From contig CAUYUJ010001420.1 in NCBI GenBank assembly GCA_963575745.1, positions 35,001 to 99,000 of the forward strand: a DNA stretch of 64,000 nt, in the 5' to 3' direction. The stretch comes from Prorocentrum cordatum. Taxonomy: Eukaryota > Sar > Dinophyceae > Prorocentrales > Prorocentraceae. This document shows, one piece after another, positions 42,450 to 52,859 of the stretch. A program made the position numbers and the translations under genes. The notes beneath the pieces were generated by a model that was given only the letters and a program-made list of their open reading frames with translations, did not search any database and had not been told where the DNA came from. Each line of letters opens with the position of its first letter. Within the stretch, counting starts at the first letter, position 1.

Positions 42450-42577
42450 GCCATCGCTCGGACGTCGATTCCCTGTGTTTTTTTCGGTTTCGTGCGTGGT
42501 TTTTTCGCCAAATGATCAAGGATGCTCCTCGAGGGTCCTCGCCGAAAGAAACGTGCACACGTCCGAGCGATGCCAAG
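42450..42577. mobile_element. MITE family A, copy 3
   Basis: CCATCGCTCGGACGTCGATT on the left, CACGTCCGAGCGATGCCAAG on the right; inner GGTTTCGTGCGTGG and CCAAATGATCAAGGATGCTC. Confidence 0.95.
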
Positions 42578-42745
42578 GTTCTAACAAATTTAGGGTCTGG
42601 GGCCCTACTGCTAACTGGGCCCCCTTACCCGGGGTCCCTTTTCCTACATTTTCTGGGTTTTGTCTTGCCCCCCACTTCCCATATTTTCTATATTTTCCTG
42701 GGAGTGGACGATTAATTGTGTCTGTGTGTTTTTTCCCCTCCTGAG
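42578..42745. repeat. block shared with 45979-46135, ending in element P
   Basis: TTTAGGGTCTGGGGCCCTAC, CTGGGCCCCCTTACCCGGGG, then a shortened element P. The same order follows the last MITE A copy at 45979. Confidence 0.85.
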
Positions 42746-42856
42746 CTAACTGGGTCCCCTTACCTGGGGTCCTGGCTGTACCCGACCCTCGCCCGCTGGC
42801 GGGGACGGCCGCCTCCCAGAGGGGGTCCTGCGGTGGCCACTCCTGGGAGCCTCCCA

Positions 42857-42988
42857 CTGGCCATCGCTCGGACGTCCATTCTCTGTGTTTTTGTTCGGTT
42901 TCGTGCGTGGCTTTTTCGCCAAATGATCAAGGATGCTCCTCGATGGTCCTCGCCGAAAGAATAATGCACACGTCCGAGCGATGCCAAG
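42857..42988. mobile_element. MITE family A, copy 4
   Basis: CTGGCCATCGCTCGGACGTC on the left and ACACGTCCGAGCGATGCCAAG read to 20 bases on the right. Confidence 0.95.
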
Positions 42989-43184
42989 CCCATACCATCT
43001 TCTCGGCTCCTGCGAGTCGACGCTCACGAAACGCTGGCCGACGCTGATCGACGCTGGATGGACGCTGCTCGACGCCAGCCGGCGCGGAATCGGCGCCGTC
43101 TCTCGTCGACCCCCAGACGCTGATCGACGCGGAAGACGGAACTCGGGGGATATACCAGGCGAATGACCTTTTACCGAAGGATCC

Positions 43185-43275
43185 GAGGAGGAGGAGGAGG
43201 AGGAGGAGGAGGAAGAGGAGGAGGGGGAGGGGGAGGGGGAGGAAGAGGAGGAGGAGGAGGAGGAGGAGGAGGAGT
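43185..43275. repeat. (GGA)n tract
   Basis: About 90 bases of GGA repeats. Confidence 0.95.
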
Positions 43276-43750
43276 CTCGTCTCGAACCCATTCAAGCAAC
43301 GATCCATGCCTGGTCATATGTGCTCTGGGTTGGGGCGGTGGCCATTGCCTCGCCCCTCTCTCGCTCCACATCGTTCTGGAGCCTGCCGTGCCGATGAAAC
43401 GGAGGCACGGGCGGATGCGCCCCTGTTGGCGCCCGCACGGGGGGCGCACGTGTGAGGCGCCCATCAAGTGGGAGTGATCTGGAGGACTGTTGCTCGCAGC
43501 ACCAAGCAGCGCTAATATGTATCCTAAGGTGAGTGCATTTCGCGGGCGACGTCCTCTTCGGCTTCGAAGGGGTCGGGTTCCTGAGTGCCAGGGTCGGGAG
43601 CGTTCTGACTCGCCGAGTGCGAGGCGGGTCCAAACAGGCGGCGAGGAGGAGGGGGAGGAGGTCCAGGGTCCCTGGCAGGAGCGGAGACGCTCTCAAGGCC
43701 TGGCGGCGGGCGTACACTATGATACGTGACTGCTGCAGCGCGTGTCCTAT

Positions 43751-45458
43751 CTACTTCTGGCGGCCCTTGCCCTTGCCGCCGCCGAGCTTCCTGGCCATGT
43801 TGCCGCGCGGCGCCTTGTTGACTAGGTGGCGGCCGCCCGCCGCGCGCATCTGCTCGGCGAGCAGCAGGTTGATGTCCATCAGGTAGCCTGGCATGTTGAG
43901 GATCGTCGTGGGCATCTCCGTGGGGCTCACCTGCTTGATCGTGTCGTCTCCGCCCTCGATGGCCGCCATGAGCTTCTCGTGGTCTGCCACCTGCGTGGTC
44001 ATGAGGATCTGGCCTTTGAGGTTGAAAGTAAGGCGTGACTTCTGCGTCTTGCCAGGCTGGTCGAATGTGGGGCTCGCGACCATCTCGGTGATCCACGTCT
44101 GTGCAATGGTCGGGCCGCCGTGCTCGATCATCTTCATCAGGCGGGCGATGCACATCCCGCAGGCGGCCCGACGCTGTGAGGTGTCCTTGTAGTTGTAGCT
44201 GTGCAAAGCGTCTAGAACTGCGAAAGCACTCTGGCACGCTGGCGTGCCACGATCCTCCTCCGGGTGGTTCTTCTTGTCTGTGAGGAACCGCTGGAACGCC
44301 GCGTTGCTCTCCACGATGCACGGGTGGTTGCGATCCAGCAGCACGCTGACGAACCCCATGTGCTCGACCGCGCGCATCCTGGCCTCGAGCTGGTACACCA
44401 GGCTGCGAAGTGGGCCTGGCTCGTGCTCGTCCTCGTCCTCGTCCCCCGCGTCCATCTGGCGGCGCTGCTTGTGCTTGTCCGCTCTGTCCTGAGCTGCGCT
44501 GACTCTGTCCTTCCTGAGGAGCCACGACGCGGGCTGGTGGGCGACTTGCACCGCAGACGATGCGGCGCCTCCCGTCGACATCGCCCCTGCTGAGTCTCGT
44601 ACCCCTCCACTCAGGGTTGCTGTGTGCGGTGCCGAGCGCCTCGCGAATCTGAAACGAGGGGAGGAGATGCTGCCGAATGTGCGCCTCAGCGTGCTCGAGA
44701 AAAACGGCGATGGAGGGCTGCTCCTCGAAGCAAACTGGGCACTCCAGGCTTTTGGGCTCTATGATGGTGGCCTCGTACCGTCCTCGATTCATAGGGCAAT
44801 AGTTGCGCCTCATACTCGCAGCAACGTGATGGACGGCACTGGCACGATCTCTGAACACGCTCTTGCAGATCGGGCAGGCGTTCGTGATCGTGAGAACCCT
44901 TCCTATGTGGAGTTTCCCATGAGAGCCCCCTTTTGAGTTGGCCATGTGCGCCAGCAGCTGTTTTCGGCTAGGCCAACACGTCCGACATACCGTGCCATCG
45001 TCCCACACCTCCTGGCGTACGTACTCCCCCTCCGTCCTGTTCACCTCCTTCCTGATCCTCTCCTCCTCATCTGTGATGTAGAAGATCGATCTAAGCTGGG
45101 TGACATCTATCTTGACGAAGTCCGTGGGGTCCTCGAATAGTATACTAAAGATGGTCTGGTTATCTAGCATCGTCTGTCCTTCCTCGAGTTCCCGTAGTGA
45201 TAGTATGTCTTGCTGGGCCTGCTGGGCCCAAGGGTTAGCTTTGTCGGAGACCATGCCATCGCTAAAGACCTCCCCGTCACATACCATACTTCCAAACACC
45301 GCGCTAAGAAACTGCACGTGCTCATCTTTGTTGGCAACCAATACTTGCATCCATTTAAGTCTTCTTATTCGTAATTCAAGGTAAAGACTGCCCATTCGAA
45401 ATTTCTTAAGGATCTGCGTGTTAGTATCTACGATAACGTGCGTGTCGCTCTCGTTCAT
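43751..45458 (-). pseudogene. 3' end of a non-LTR retrotransposon ORF2 (5'-truncated)
   Basis: One frame runs from about 45458 to about 44600 and contains LYLELRIRRLKWMQVLVANK, like the segment after the reverse transcriptase in LINE ORF2. Three cysteine/histidine motifs of the usual LINE C-terminal type follow: CRTCWPSRKQLLAHM, CPICKSVFRDRASAVHHV and CPVCFEEQPSIAVFLEHAEAH. The reading then shifts frame near 44600 and continues as AMSTGGAASSAVQVAHQPAS, a charged stretch, LRSLVYQLEARMRAVEHMGF, and a lysine/glycine-rich end GGGKGKGRQK with a stop at 43751. No reverse transcriptase or endonuclease lies upstream: the sequence beyond 45458 is MITE A and another repeat, so the copy is 5'-truncated. 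It lies in the intron between kinase exons a and b, in the same orientation. Whether the frame change is a mutation or a small intron is open. Confidence 0.6.
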
Positions 45459-45478
45459 GCGCGCTGTGCCTCCACTGA

Positions 45479-45585
45479 TTTTGAGTGTGGGAGCGCCACG
45501 CTTTCCACAGCAAAAAACCATCGAAGCCCAAGAATCCCAGGGCACCCTGGAGGCAAGCCTGGTGTTCCTCGGTGTGGGCCTCCAC
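45479..45585. repeat. dispersed repeat R, copy 3
   Basis: GCCACGCTTTCCACAGCAAA, CACCCTGGAGGCAAGCCTGG and CTCGGTGTGGGCC. Directly followed by a MITE A. Confidence 0.9.
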
Positions 45586-45717
45586 TGGCCATCGCTCGGA
45601 CGTCCATTCCCTGTGTATTTTTTCCGGTGTCGTGCGTGGCTTCTTCGCCAAATGATCAAGGATGCTCCTCGAGGGTCCTCGCCGAAAGAAACGTGCACAC
45701 GTCCGAGCGATGCCAAG
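45586..45717. mobile_element. MITE family A, copy 5
   Basis: CTGGCCATCGCTCGGACGTC and CACGTCCGAGCGATGCCAAG ends. It forms with the preceding repeat R a unit that is duplicated at 45740-45978. Confidence 0.95.
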
Positions 45718-45739
45718 CTCCAGTGTACAAACTCCATTG

Positions 45740-45845
45740 ATTTTGAATGTGGGAGCGTCACGCTTTCCACAGCAAAAACCGTCGAAGCCCAAGAACCCCA
45801 GGGCACCCTGGAGGCAAGCCTGGTGTTCCTCGGTGTGGGCCTCCC
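45740..45845. repeat. dispersed repeat R, copy 4
   Basis: Nearly identical to 45479-45585 (GTCACGCTTTCCACAGCAAA, CACCCTGGAGGCAAGCCTGG). Confidence 0.9.
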
Positions 45846-45978
45846 CTGGCCATCGCTCGGACGTCCATTCCCTGTGTATTTCTTCCGGTGTCGTGCGTGG
45901 CTTCTTCGCCAAACGATCAAGCATGCTCCTCGAGGGCCCTCGCCGAAAGAAACGTGCACACGTCCGAGCGATGCCAAG
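45846..45978. mobile_element. MITE family A, copy 6
   Basis: Nearly identical to copy 5; second half of the tandemly duplicated R+A unit. Confidence 0.95.
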
Positions 45979-46135
45979 ATTCTGGCAGATTTAGGGTCTG
46001 GGGCCCTACTGCTAACTGGGCCCCCTTACCCGGGGTCCCTTCTCCCATATTTTCTGAGTTCTTGTCTTGCCCCCCGCTTCCCATATTTTCCTGTATTTTC
46101 CTGGGAGTGGACGATTAATTGCGTCTGTGTGTACA
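45979..46135. repeat. block shared with 42578-42745, ending in element P
   Basis: TTTAGGGTCTGGGGCCCTAC, CCTTACCCGGGGTCCCTTCT, CCATATTTTC motifs and GGACGATTAATTGCGTCTGT. Confidence 0.85.
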
Positions 46136-46244
46136 GGCTGGCCTGTTCACTGAAAGGCCCCGCGCGGAACGCATCGATCATGGGCTCGCGCCCCGGTGTC
46201 CCGCCCGCGAGGCCATATATGGGCACGTGGCCGCCACGGGGGTC

Positions 46245-46331
46245 CTCTCGGACCCGGAAGGTGGCCTCCCGGCGCAGGTGGTACAGCACCGCCAGCTCCC
46301 CGAAGCTGTCCCCGGGCACCAGGACGGCCAC
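46245..46331 (-). CDS. PKG-like kinase, exon a: phosphate-binding cassette of cNMP-binding domain A
   Basis: Most upstream exon recognised of a cyclic-nucleotide-dependent protein kinase read on the minus strand. It encodes 29 codons with the core PGDSFGELAVLYHLRREATF, the phosphate-binding cassette of a cNMP-binding domain: the FGELA glutamate contacts the ribose and the arginine of RREATF the cyclic phosphate in this family. The sense strand upstream is pyrimidine rich and ends in AAGAG, taken as the acceptor. The exon ends at RE before GACCCC, an apparent GA donor; the next exon resumes with GATTGC, restoring REDC in frame. The first half of domain A (beta strands 1-3) should lie upstream but was not found. 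Splice sites are inferred from reading-frame continuity, not from transcripts. Confidence 0.75.
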
Positions 46332-46609
46332 CTCTTGGCGGCGAGCACAAGGGGGGGGAGGGAGGGGGGAGGGCTTCTTAGCAGGAGGCTGCTTCTCAGA
46401 AGGCGCCGGCCTCACATCTATAGATGGGGCCCGCGCCGTCTGAGGAGCAGGGGTGCTTCTGAGAAGCCCTCCCCCCTCCCCTCACCCCCCTCTGCGCGTG
46501 GCTGAACCTCGTCCTCCGTCTCCGCGTGTGAGCTCGCGCGCCGTGACGGCGAAAAGACATCCGCCCCGAACAGCGTCGACGGCGTCGCCTGTCCCCCGCC
46601 CCCTCCTCG

Positions 46610-46715
46610 GCCACCTCCTCCTGCGCCCCCTCCTCCTGCTCCTCCTCCTCCTGCTCCTCCTTCTCCTGCTCCTCCTCCTCCTCCTCCTCCTCCTCCTCCT
46701 CCTCCTCCTCCTCAC
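46610..46715. repeat. (CTC)n tract
   Basis: CTC repeats with a few CTG units. Confidence 0.95.
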
Positions 46716-46779
46716 TGTCGTCGACTCTGCGTCGTCCCTGACATCAGCCGGCGCCTGCTGCCGAGACAAGGGTACAGAT

Positions 46780-47830
46780 GTCATCGGAGGAGGGCCAATC
46801 CTCGAGATCCGAAGTCGTGAAACAAATGCGTCACATCGAACAACTCACAACTGGAGCCCCAGACCCCATCTTCCTGCGGCAACCTCTCGGGCGAAAGCGC
46901 ACGGTGTGAAACAATGACTGGGACGAGTCCACTCATAGTCGGCTCCGGGACCCCTCCATCCTGACCCATTCCCCGAGGCGGATCCAGCCCAAAGCGTCCT
47001 GAGCGACAGACGTAAACAGTTCCAGAGCACAGACAGGCGAACAGGTGCGCAGGCAGGCGGCGAGCCAGCGGCGCCGAAGGGCCACGCAAGCTGCTCCTGC
47101 GGATGCGGGGGTGTCGCCCTCCCGCGAACGTGCTGGCGCAGCACCCCTATCGGGAGATGAGATCGGATCGGAATGTGCAATGCGTCGGGTGAGGGGCGCA
47201 TCGGCACGGAGTCGGGATCGGATCGGATCGGCTGCGCCACGATGCACAACGACGCCACGCACACCTCGGGCATCATAGGGAACTCGGCATGTCGGAATCG
47301 GAGCAGATCGGACTAGCCAGAACCGACTGGAATGTACAGCGAGAGACGGACAACCACCCTTTTCCGTAAGCGGTGGAAAGATGTATGGCGACGGTTAGGT
47401 GTGACGCGACGCGGTAAGGAGCTCCTTGAGCCCCAAGCCGCGCCAGGAGAGGTTGCTGCTGTAACTTCCCTGCACAGACAGTCTACCGCTCGAGTCGAGG
47501 GCTGGCGACGAGCGACGGCGAGGAGGAGCGAGGACCCAGGATGTGGCGAGGGAGGGGGAGGAGGAGCGAAGGAGGGGGAAGGGCGAGGCGGGGGAGCGAG
47601 AAGGAGGGAGGAGGAGCGAGGGGAGAGGCGGAGGGCGAAGGGGGGGGGACACAAGTCGGGCACGCGGGTGCCGCAGCTGAGGTCCTGCCCCTCCCCACTG
47701 CGTTGTCCTTTCTCTCTGTCCGCCGACGCGTGGCACAGCGGACCCGGAACTCCAAAGAGCACCCCCTGATGTAAACCACCACCGGCCCCGAAAAACATTC
47801 GGAAGCCTGCGGGAGCATCGGGCAGGTGCA
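46780..47830. other. no gene recognised
   Basis: GC-rich sequence with a purine-rich part (47550-47640). The missing start of the kinase would be expected upstream of 46.4 kb on the minus strand, but no cNMP-domain sequence was found here. Confidence 0.35.
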
Positions 47831-47857
47831 TACCGCCCCCGAACCAAAAGACGACGA

Positions 47858-47869
47858 CGACTATGGCGA

Positions 47870-47924
<55 letters not shown>

Positions 47925-47990
47925 TACGATGACGACGACTACGATGACGACGACGACGATGGCGGCGGCGGCGGCGGCGACGGCGACGAC
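47858..47990. repeat. (GAC)n tract
   Basis: About 130 bases of GAC/GAT repeats passing into GGC repeats; poly-Asp frames are artefacts. Confidence 0.95.
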
Positions 47991-48279
47991 GACGCCGACC
48001 CCTCGCCCTCCTCGATGACGCCCGACGACGTCGATCGGCACACCAGCTCCTCGGCGAGCCCCGCCGCCCGGGCGCCCGGAGTGCCCTGCCGCGGCTGCCT
48101 CGGCCGCCGGCTCGGCGTCCAGGTGCCGGTCCTCCGGGGCGGGGGCGACCACGCCGACGACGGCTACGACGACGACCTCCAGGGGCCTCTGGAGGTCGGC
48201 GTCCTCGTCGTTTTCTCCCCTGCCCTCCCTGCTCATTCTCCGTGCGCTTTCTTGTCCGCTCCCTGACTGGGTGGAGAAG

Positions 48280-48520
48280 GTGGAGCAGCAGCAGCAGGAG
48301 CAGGCAGCAGCAGGAGCAGCAGCAGCATGAGAAGTTAGGAGGCAACTTCTGGGAGGTCCCCTCGGGGGCGTGCAAGAAGGGGCGTCAAAGAGGGGGGCTC
48401 GCAGATCATGGCCAGAGGCATGTGCGCGGACGAGGGGAGAAGAAGGGAAGGTATTGAAAGAAGAAGAGGGGGCCAGCATACCCGGAAAGATCTCATGGCC
48501 CCGGCCATGATATGCACACA
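48280..48520. repeat. (CAG)n stretch and dispersed repeat shared with 85-290
   Basis: CAGCAG/GAGCAG units (48280-48330), then GGCATGTGCGCGGACGAGGG and CATGGCCCCGGCCATGAT as near the window start. Confidence 0.65.
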
Positions 48521-48839
48521 CACACACACCTAGTCATCCCTCCCTTCTTGGCTGCCTCCGATCTTCAGCCTGACAACAAAAGGCCAATCGGACGGACTAG
48601 GCCAGCCCAATAAGCCACGCTGAACCGGATTAAACGCAATCGGGCAGGATTAAACAAGATTATGCCAGGTTTGGCTGGTTTTCGACCATGGATCTACCAA
48701 CGCCGATGCTGAACTCAACCTGCCAAGAGTTGCATACTAAAGGGGAGTCCAGCGCCGATCCAAGACATCCTTTCGGAATCTTCCCCAAGCAGTGCTTTCA
48801 CCTAGGGGTCCTTACTTGTCTTCTGAGGAACTGGGTCTT

Positions 48840-49090
48840 CAGGTCACTCTGGCCGCCATGTGGCCGCCGTCGCCCGCCTCGCCGCCATCACTCGCCGCCC
48901 GTTGGCAGGGCCTGCGGGCCGCCCTGGCCGCCAGGTGGCCGCCGTCGCCGCCTCGTCGCCACCCATCGCCGCCCGTTGCCAGGGCCTGCGGGCCGCTCTG
49001 GCCGACATGTGGCCGCCGTCGCCGCCTCGTCGCTGCCCGTCGCTGTCGCCGCCTCGTCGCTGCCCGCCCCCTCGTCGCCGACCGCTTGGC
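48840..49090. repeat. GGCCGCCGTCGCC-type tandem repeat
   Basis: GGCAGGGCCTGCGGGCCGCC, GGCCGCCATGTGGCCGCCGT and CGCCTCGTCGC recur in two to three units of about 90 bases with smaller inner repeats. Confidence 0.85.
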
Positions 49091-49690
49091 ATGGCTTCGC
49101 ATTGCTTCGCACTGCTTCGAATGGCGTTGCGTTGCTTGGCACTGCGTTGCGCAGCACTGCATTGCTTTTCGTTGCTCTGCATTGCTCCTCGTCGTGGCAT
49201 TGCAATCGCAATTTGTGCAAATCACATTGCGGTGCACTGCTTTACATGCATTTGCATGGCACTGTAATGCCATTGCCATGCAGTGCTTTGCATGTCTCTG
49301 TGTTGCTCCACCTTGCCTTGCATTGCTGACACCGCTTAAGTTGCATCTTGCATTACCGCGCATTGCTTCGCATTGCGTGTCTTTGCATTGCATTGCGTTG
49401 CGTTGATGCGCATTGCTTTGCATTGCTTCCACTGGTGTGCAACGCTGTGCATTACTTTGCTGTGTTGCGCTGTTCAGCGTTGTATTACATTAGTGTACAT
49501 TGTTTTGCGTGAGAGTTGCAAGGTACCATTGGCTTGCATTGATTTGCATTGCTTCGCTTACTTTGTGTTACTTTGCGTTGCAATGCGGTGCGCTGCTTGG
49601 CACTGTGTTGCGCCGGTTAAGACTGCTTGTCTTTGCGTTGCATTGTTGGGCATTCGTGGGCATTGATTTGCACAGCATGGCATCACATAG
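49085..49690. repeat. TTGCATTGCT repeat array
   Basis: Imperfect units of about 10 bases (TTGCATTGCTTCGCATTGC) for 600 bases, resembling 5395-5500. Confidence 0.9.
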
Positions 49691-49789
49691 CATGCACCAC
49701 AGAGCTCACACTATGTAGCCTGTACTGCAGAGTTTGCACCACCACAGCTCGCACCACTCAGACTGCCATATATGTTCCCTCTTGGAAAG

Positions 49790-51610
49790 AATAGAAAGAA
49801 TATTCGGATCTACCACCCCTCCCCCAGAATTGACCGCTCACCTTCCCGTATGGCAAATTATCCCAGCCAAACCAGCAACGCCCCCCGACCTCATCTTCCT
49901 CTGGAACAAACCATGCGCGCTCACTCGCTCATCACGAAGCATCAATTTCTGACACTCCTTCGCAACCAAAAAAAGCAGGACGAAGTGCAAACGCGCGCGC
50001 CGTCGAGCGCGCAAGCAGCAACCTTTCAAAACCTTGCAACTCGTAGGAGGTTCAAAATCGAGTGTCCCGAATACAGATAAAAGATATGGTTTCGCAACAG
50101 AAATTATCAAGCATACCTGCGCTCCCGTTTTTGCACATTCTTTGGAAACCATAGGTTCTGCCACATCTTCGTAACATGTTACCAGGCGGGCCTCTCGCTA
50201 GCACGTGTCGGAATCGTTCGTGCGCCCTTGCGCGCGTGCTGTCGCGATAACCCCTTGCAAGAAAAACGGGACGAAGTGCGCACGCGTCGTCGCGGGCGCA
50301 TGCTGCAATCCCTCACAAGCCATGGGTTTCGCAAGGGTTTCCAAATCTACTGTCCCGAACACATATGACAGCTCATGGTTTTGCAACATCACTGTTCGCA
50401 AAAGCTGGCGCCCGCGTTCCTGCGACTTCTTTAGCCATTACTTCATGGTTTCAACATTGTCATTGCATTCGGCTAGACGGCCTCTCCGTATGTCGAAATC
50501 ATTCGGACGCCCCTGCGCGAGTTTTTTTTGGGGGGGGCTCGATTCGTATCAAATAGTACCGTGCGGGCCACTCTCGCGAGTCGGCCGCGGGCGCACGTCA
50601 AACTCATTCCAAAACCTTCATCACAGGCTCGAGGACGCCGTCATCGTCTCTGGCGGGACCAACATCGCTACCATCATCATCGCGCCTACCGATGTCGACG
50701 TTGCCATGATACCGCGCCCGCCCAAATAGCCGACTCGCACTGACATGCCCGCTGGGAAGTGCCAAAAGGTGAGCGCCACCGCGGCCACGTCGATCGCGCC
50801 AAACAAACTGACCGCTGCGCGCGCGAGCATGCGCGGGCTAGAGCGGCCGCAGAAATGCACCAGCCAACACCAAGCACTCACTGCGATCGCCACCGCATGT
50901 GTTCTGCAAAACCAGCTGCGGGTGGGTGGGTAGGATGATTGCGCGAGCAATGGAGTTAGCAACTGCGGGTTCCACACGTGAATTGCACCACTTAGATTGC
51001 TCGAGCCGGCTCCTGGGCCGCATCCCGGGCCGCCTCCGGCCAAGGAGCTCCCCTGCCGGCTCCCGGGCCGGCTCCCGGGCCGGCTCCCGGGCCGCCTCCG
51101 GCCCGATCCCCAACCTGGGTCCGACCTGGGTCCGGCCTGGGTCACCACGTAACGTACGTACACCATCATATAGATCGCACCACATGGGTTCTCCTTTCCG
51201 GAAAAACTAGGATCGCCCCCACCCCCGACTTAACGGGCCACCTTTTCCGTATTGCCATTTACATATGATGATCCTGCCCCATCGTCCATCCTAAATATGA
51301 ACTCGTATCATCCCTGCCAAACCAGTAACGCCCCCCTTTCATCCTCTGCAACATAGCACTATGCGCGCGCACTCGCTTGTTAAAGATCCTAAATGTTCGA
51401 GAGCTCATTTGCAAAAAACGGGACGAAGTGCGCACGCACGCATCGTCGCGGGCGCCTGTCATAATCCTTCAAAAGCCGTAAGTCCTATAAGGATTGCAAA
51501 ATCGAATGACCCAAAACATATTTAAAACAACATATGGTTTTACAACACAAGCTTTCAACAAGAACTTGCGCTCGGGCTATTGCGAATTCCTGAGAAACCA
51601 TAGGTTTTGC
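49790..51610. repeat. three copies of a repeat of about 300 bp, with a CCGGCTCCCGGG minisatellite
   Basis: Copies at about 49800-50160, 50205-50440 and 51220-51610 share CCAAACCAGCAACGCCCCCC-like, GCAGGACGAAGTGC-like and CATAGGTTCTGC-like motifs in order. 51005-51130 is a separate array of GGCCGGCTCCCGGGCC units. No gene is seen. Confidence 0.7.
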
Positions 51611-51769
51611 AATGCAAAGAAAGAGAAGAGCACAGAGGCTCTCGGACAAACGCGAAAGAGACAACACGCCAGCGGGCTGACAACGGCAACACTTCATTGA
51701 TATATTTCTCTCCCTCCCGAGGTACGGATAAATCCCAGCCTCGGACTCTGCACCTTTCCTGGGGAAGCC

Positions 51770-51900
51770 AAAAGGTACTGATACTGCTACTCCCCCGACC
51801 TCTCCCGGGGTGCGCTCTGACCGGAATTTCGATGCGAATCCAGCCGTGGTGAAGAGGCCCTCCCAGGAGACCCAAAAAGGCAAAAACGAGCCCTGAGCAT
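51770..51900. repeat. dispersed repeat (family of 405-510), copy
   Basis: GATACTGCTACTCCCCCGAC, GGGGTGCGCTCTGACCGGAA and TCCAGCCGTGGTGAAG. Confidence 0.75.
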
Positions 51901-51944
51901 CGGTCTCTAAACATCGTTTCACCGATCCTACATGGGGATAGATA

Positions 51945-52102
51945 AAGGGGCCCCAGTACACACATGAATACACACAAATAAAAATATTCCCCATATTTTG
52001 TCATATTTTCTCGGTTTCTGTCTTCCCCCCACTTCCCAAATGTTCTTATATTTTCCTGGGAATCGACGAATAATTCTATCTGTGTGTTTCTTCCCCTCCT
52101 GA
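51945..52102. repeat. dispersed element P, copy 7
   Basis: CAGTACACACATGAATACAC, CCCCATATTTTGTCATATTT and CTGTGTGTTTCTTCCCCTCC. Confidence 0.9.
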
Positions 52103-52149
52103 TGAATGTCGGTACCTCTTCCTCCTCTGAGCCAGGTTGCTGGGGAGAC

Positions 52150-52270
52150 AGCAAGGTACCGATGCCGCTACCCCCTGGACCTCTCCCAGGATGCGCTCTC
52201 ACCAGAATTCCGAGGCGAACCCGGCGGCGGCGACGAGGGCCTCCCAAGAGGCCTGCAGAAGAAGAAGAAG
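52150..52270. repeat. dispersed repeat (family of 405-510), copy
   Basis: GGTACCGATGCCGCTACCCC, GGATGCGCTCTCACCAGAAT and CGACGAGGGCCTCCC. Confidence 0.75.
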
Positions 52271-52296
52271 CCGGGCGACGGGCAGAGGTACGGGTA

Positions 52297-52575
52297 CTCC
52301 GGATTCCATAACAAAGTGGGGGGGGGGTCACATTCGGGGGGGGGGTCTGATTTGAGCTGTCTTGGAGGGTTCGGGGGGGTCTGGGCAAAGGGCCGCCCTT
52401 TCATGGATGGTCTGGGGGGTCTAAAAACTTCTCGTCTGGGAGGGTTGTGACCTCCTCCCGCCGCCCTCCTCCTCCTCCTCCTCCTCCCTCCTCCTCCTCC
52501 TTCTCCTCCCTCCTCCTCCTTCCTCCTCCCTCCTCCTCCCTCCTCCTCCCCTCCCTTTGATTTCGAAATCGGGGA
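52297..52575. mobile_element. MITE family D, copy 3, enlarged by a (CTC)n tract
   Basis: CTCCGGATTCCATAACAAAG on the left after TA; the usual core follows to GGGAGGGTTGTGACC; then about 105 bases of CTC repeats, then CCCTTTGATTTCGAAATC and GGGGAG at the right end. Confidence 0.8.
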
Positions 52576-52709
52576 GTGCCGTTTCCCCCTCGGAGCCCGG
52601 CGCTCCGCGCGTCTCCTCGACGGCGTCCTCTCGCCCTGGAGCCTCGTCGACAAGCTCCGGGAGAAGGACGGCTCGCTCTGCAGCAGCCTCTGCTCCACGG
52701 CGGTGCCCT

Positions 52710-52800
52710 GGGCGGGAGGAGGAGGAGGAGGAGGAGGAGGAGGAGGAGGAGGAGGAGGAGGAGGAGGAGGAGGAGGGAGGAGGAGGAGGAGGAGGAGGAG
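52710..52800. repeat. (GGA)n tract
   Basis: About 90 bases of GGA repeats, 150 bases from a (CTC)n tract in the opposite sense (52455-52558), so the two can pair. Confidence 0.95.
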
Positions 52801-52859
52801 GCCCAGAGCCCCCGAGGTCTCGGGCGGAAGCTGGGCCGACAGAGCTTGACCAAATCGAG

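Larger units (their letters stand above)
1799..46331 (-). other. span of the PKG-like kinase gene (exons a-j, possibly a terminal exon)
   Basis: Ten exons on one strand in collinear order give a continuous partial protein: cNMP domain A (end), domain B, kinase N-lobe and C-lobe. Such kinases phosphorylate Ser/Thr when cGMP or cAMP binds the regulatory domains. Exons total about 1.2 kb within about 44 kb, the largest intron being about 12.3 kb. Few introns have a clear GT donor; GC and GA starts with short direct repeats at both ends are the rule here, as known for dinoflagellates. The N-terminus and the AGC C-terminal tail are not accounted for. Confidence 0.75.

Noticed and set aside
45440-45977. 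Extension of the LINE ORF upstream of 45458
   Set aside because: The open frame there is only the translation of MITE A and repeat R copies; the same peptide appears wherever those repeats occur.
47826-48266. Acidic protein with a poly-Asp tract
   Set aside because: The tract is a pure (GAC)n microsatellite; flanks show no domain and all frames are similarly open.
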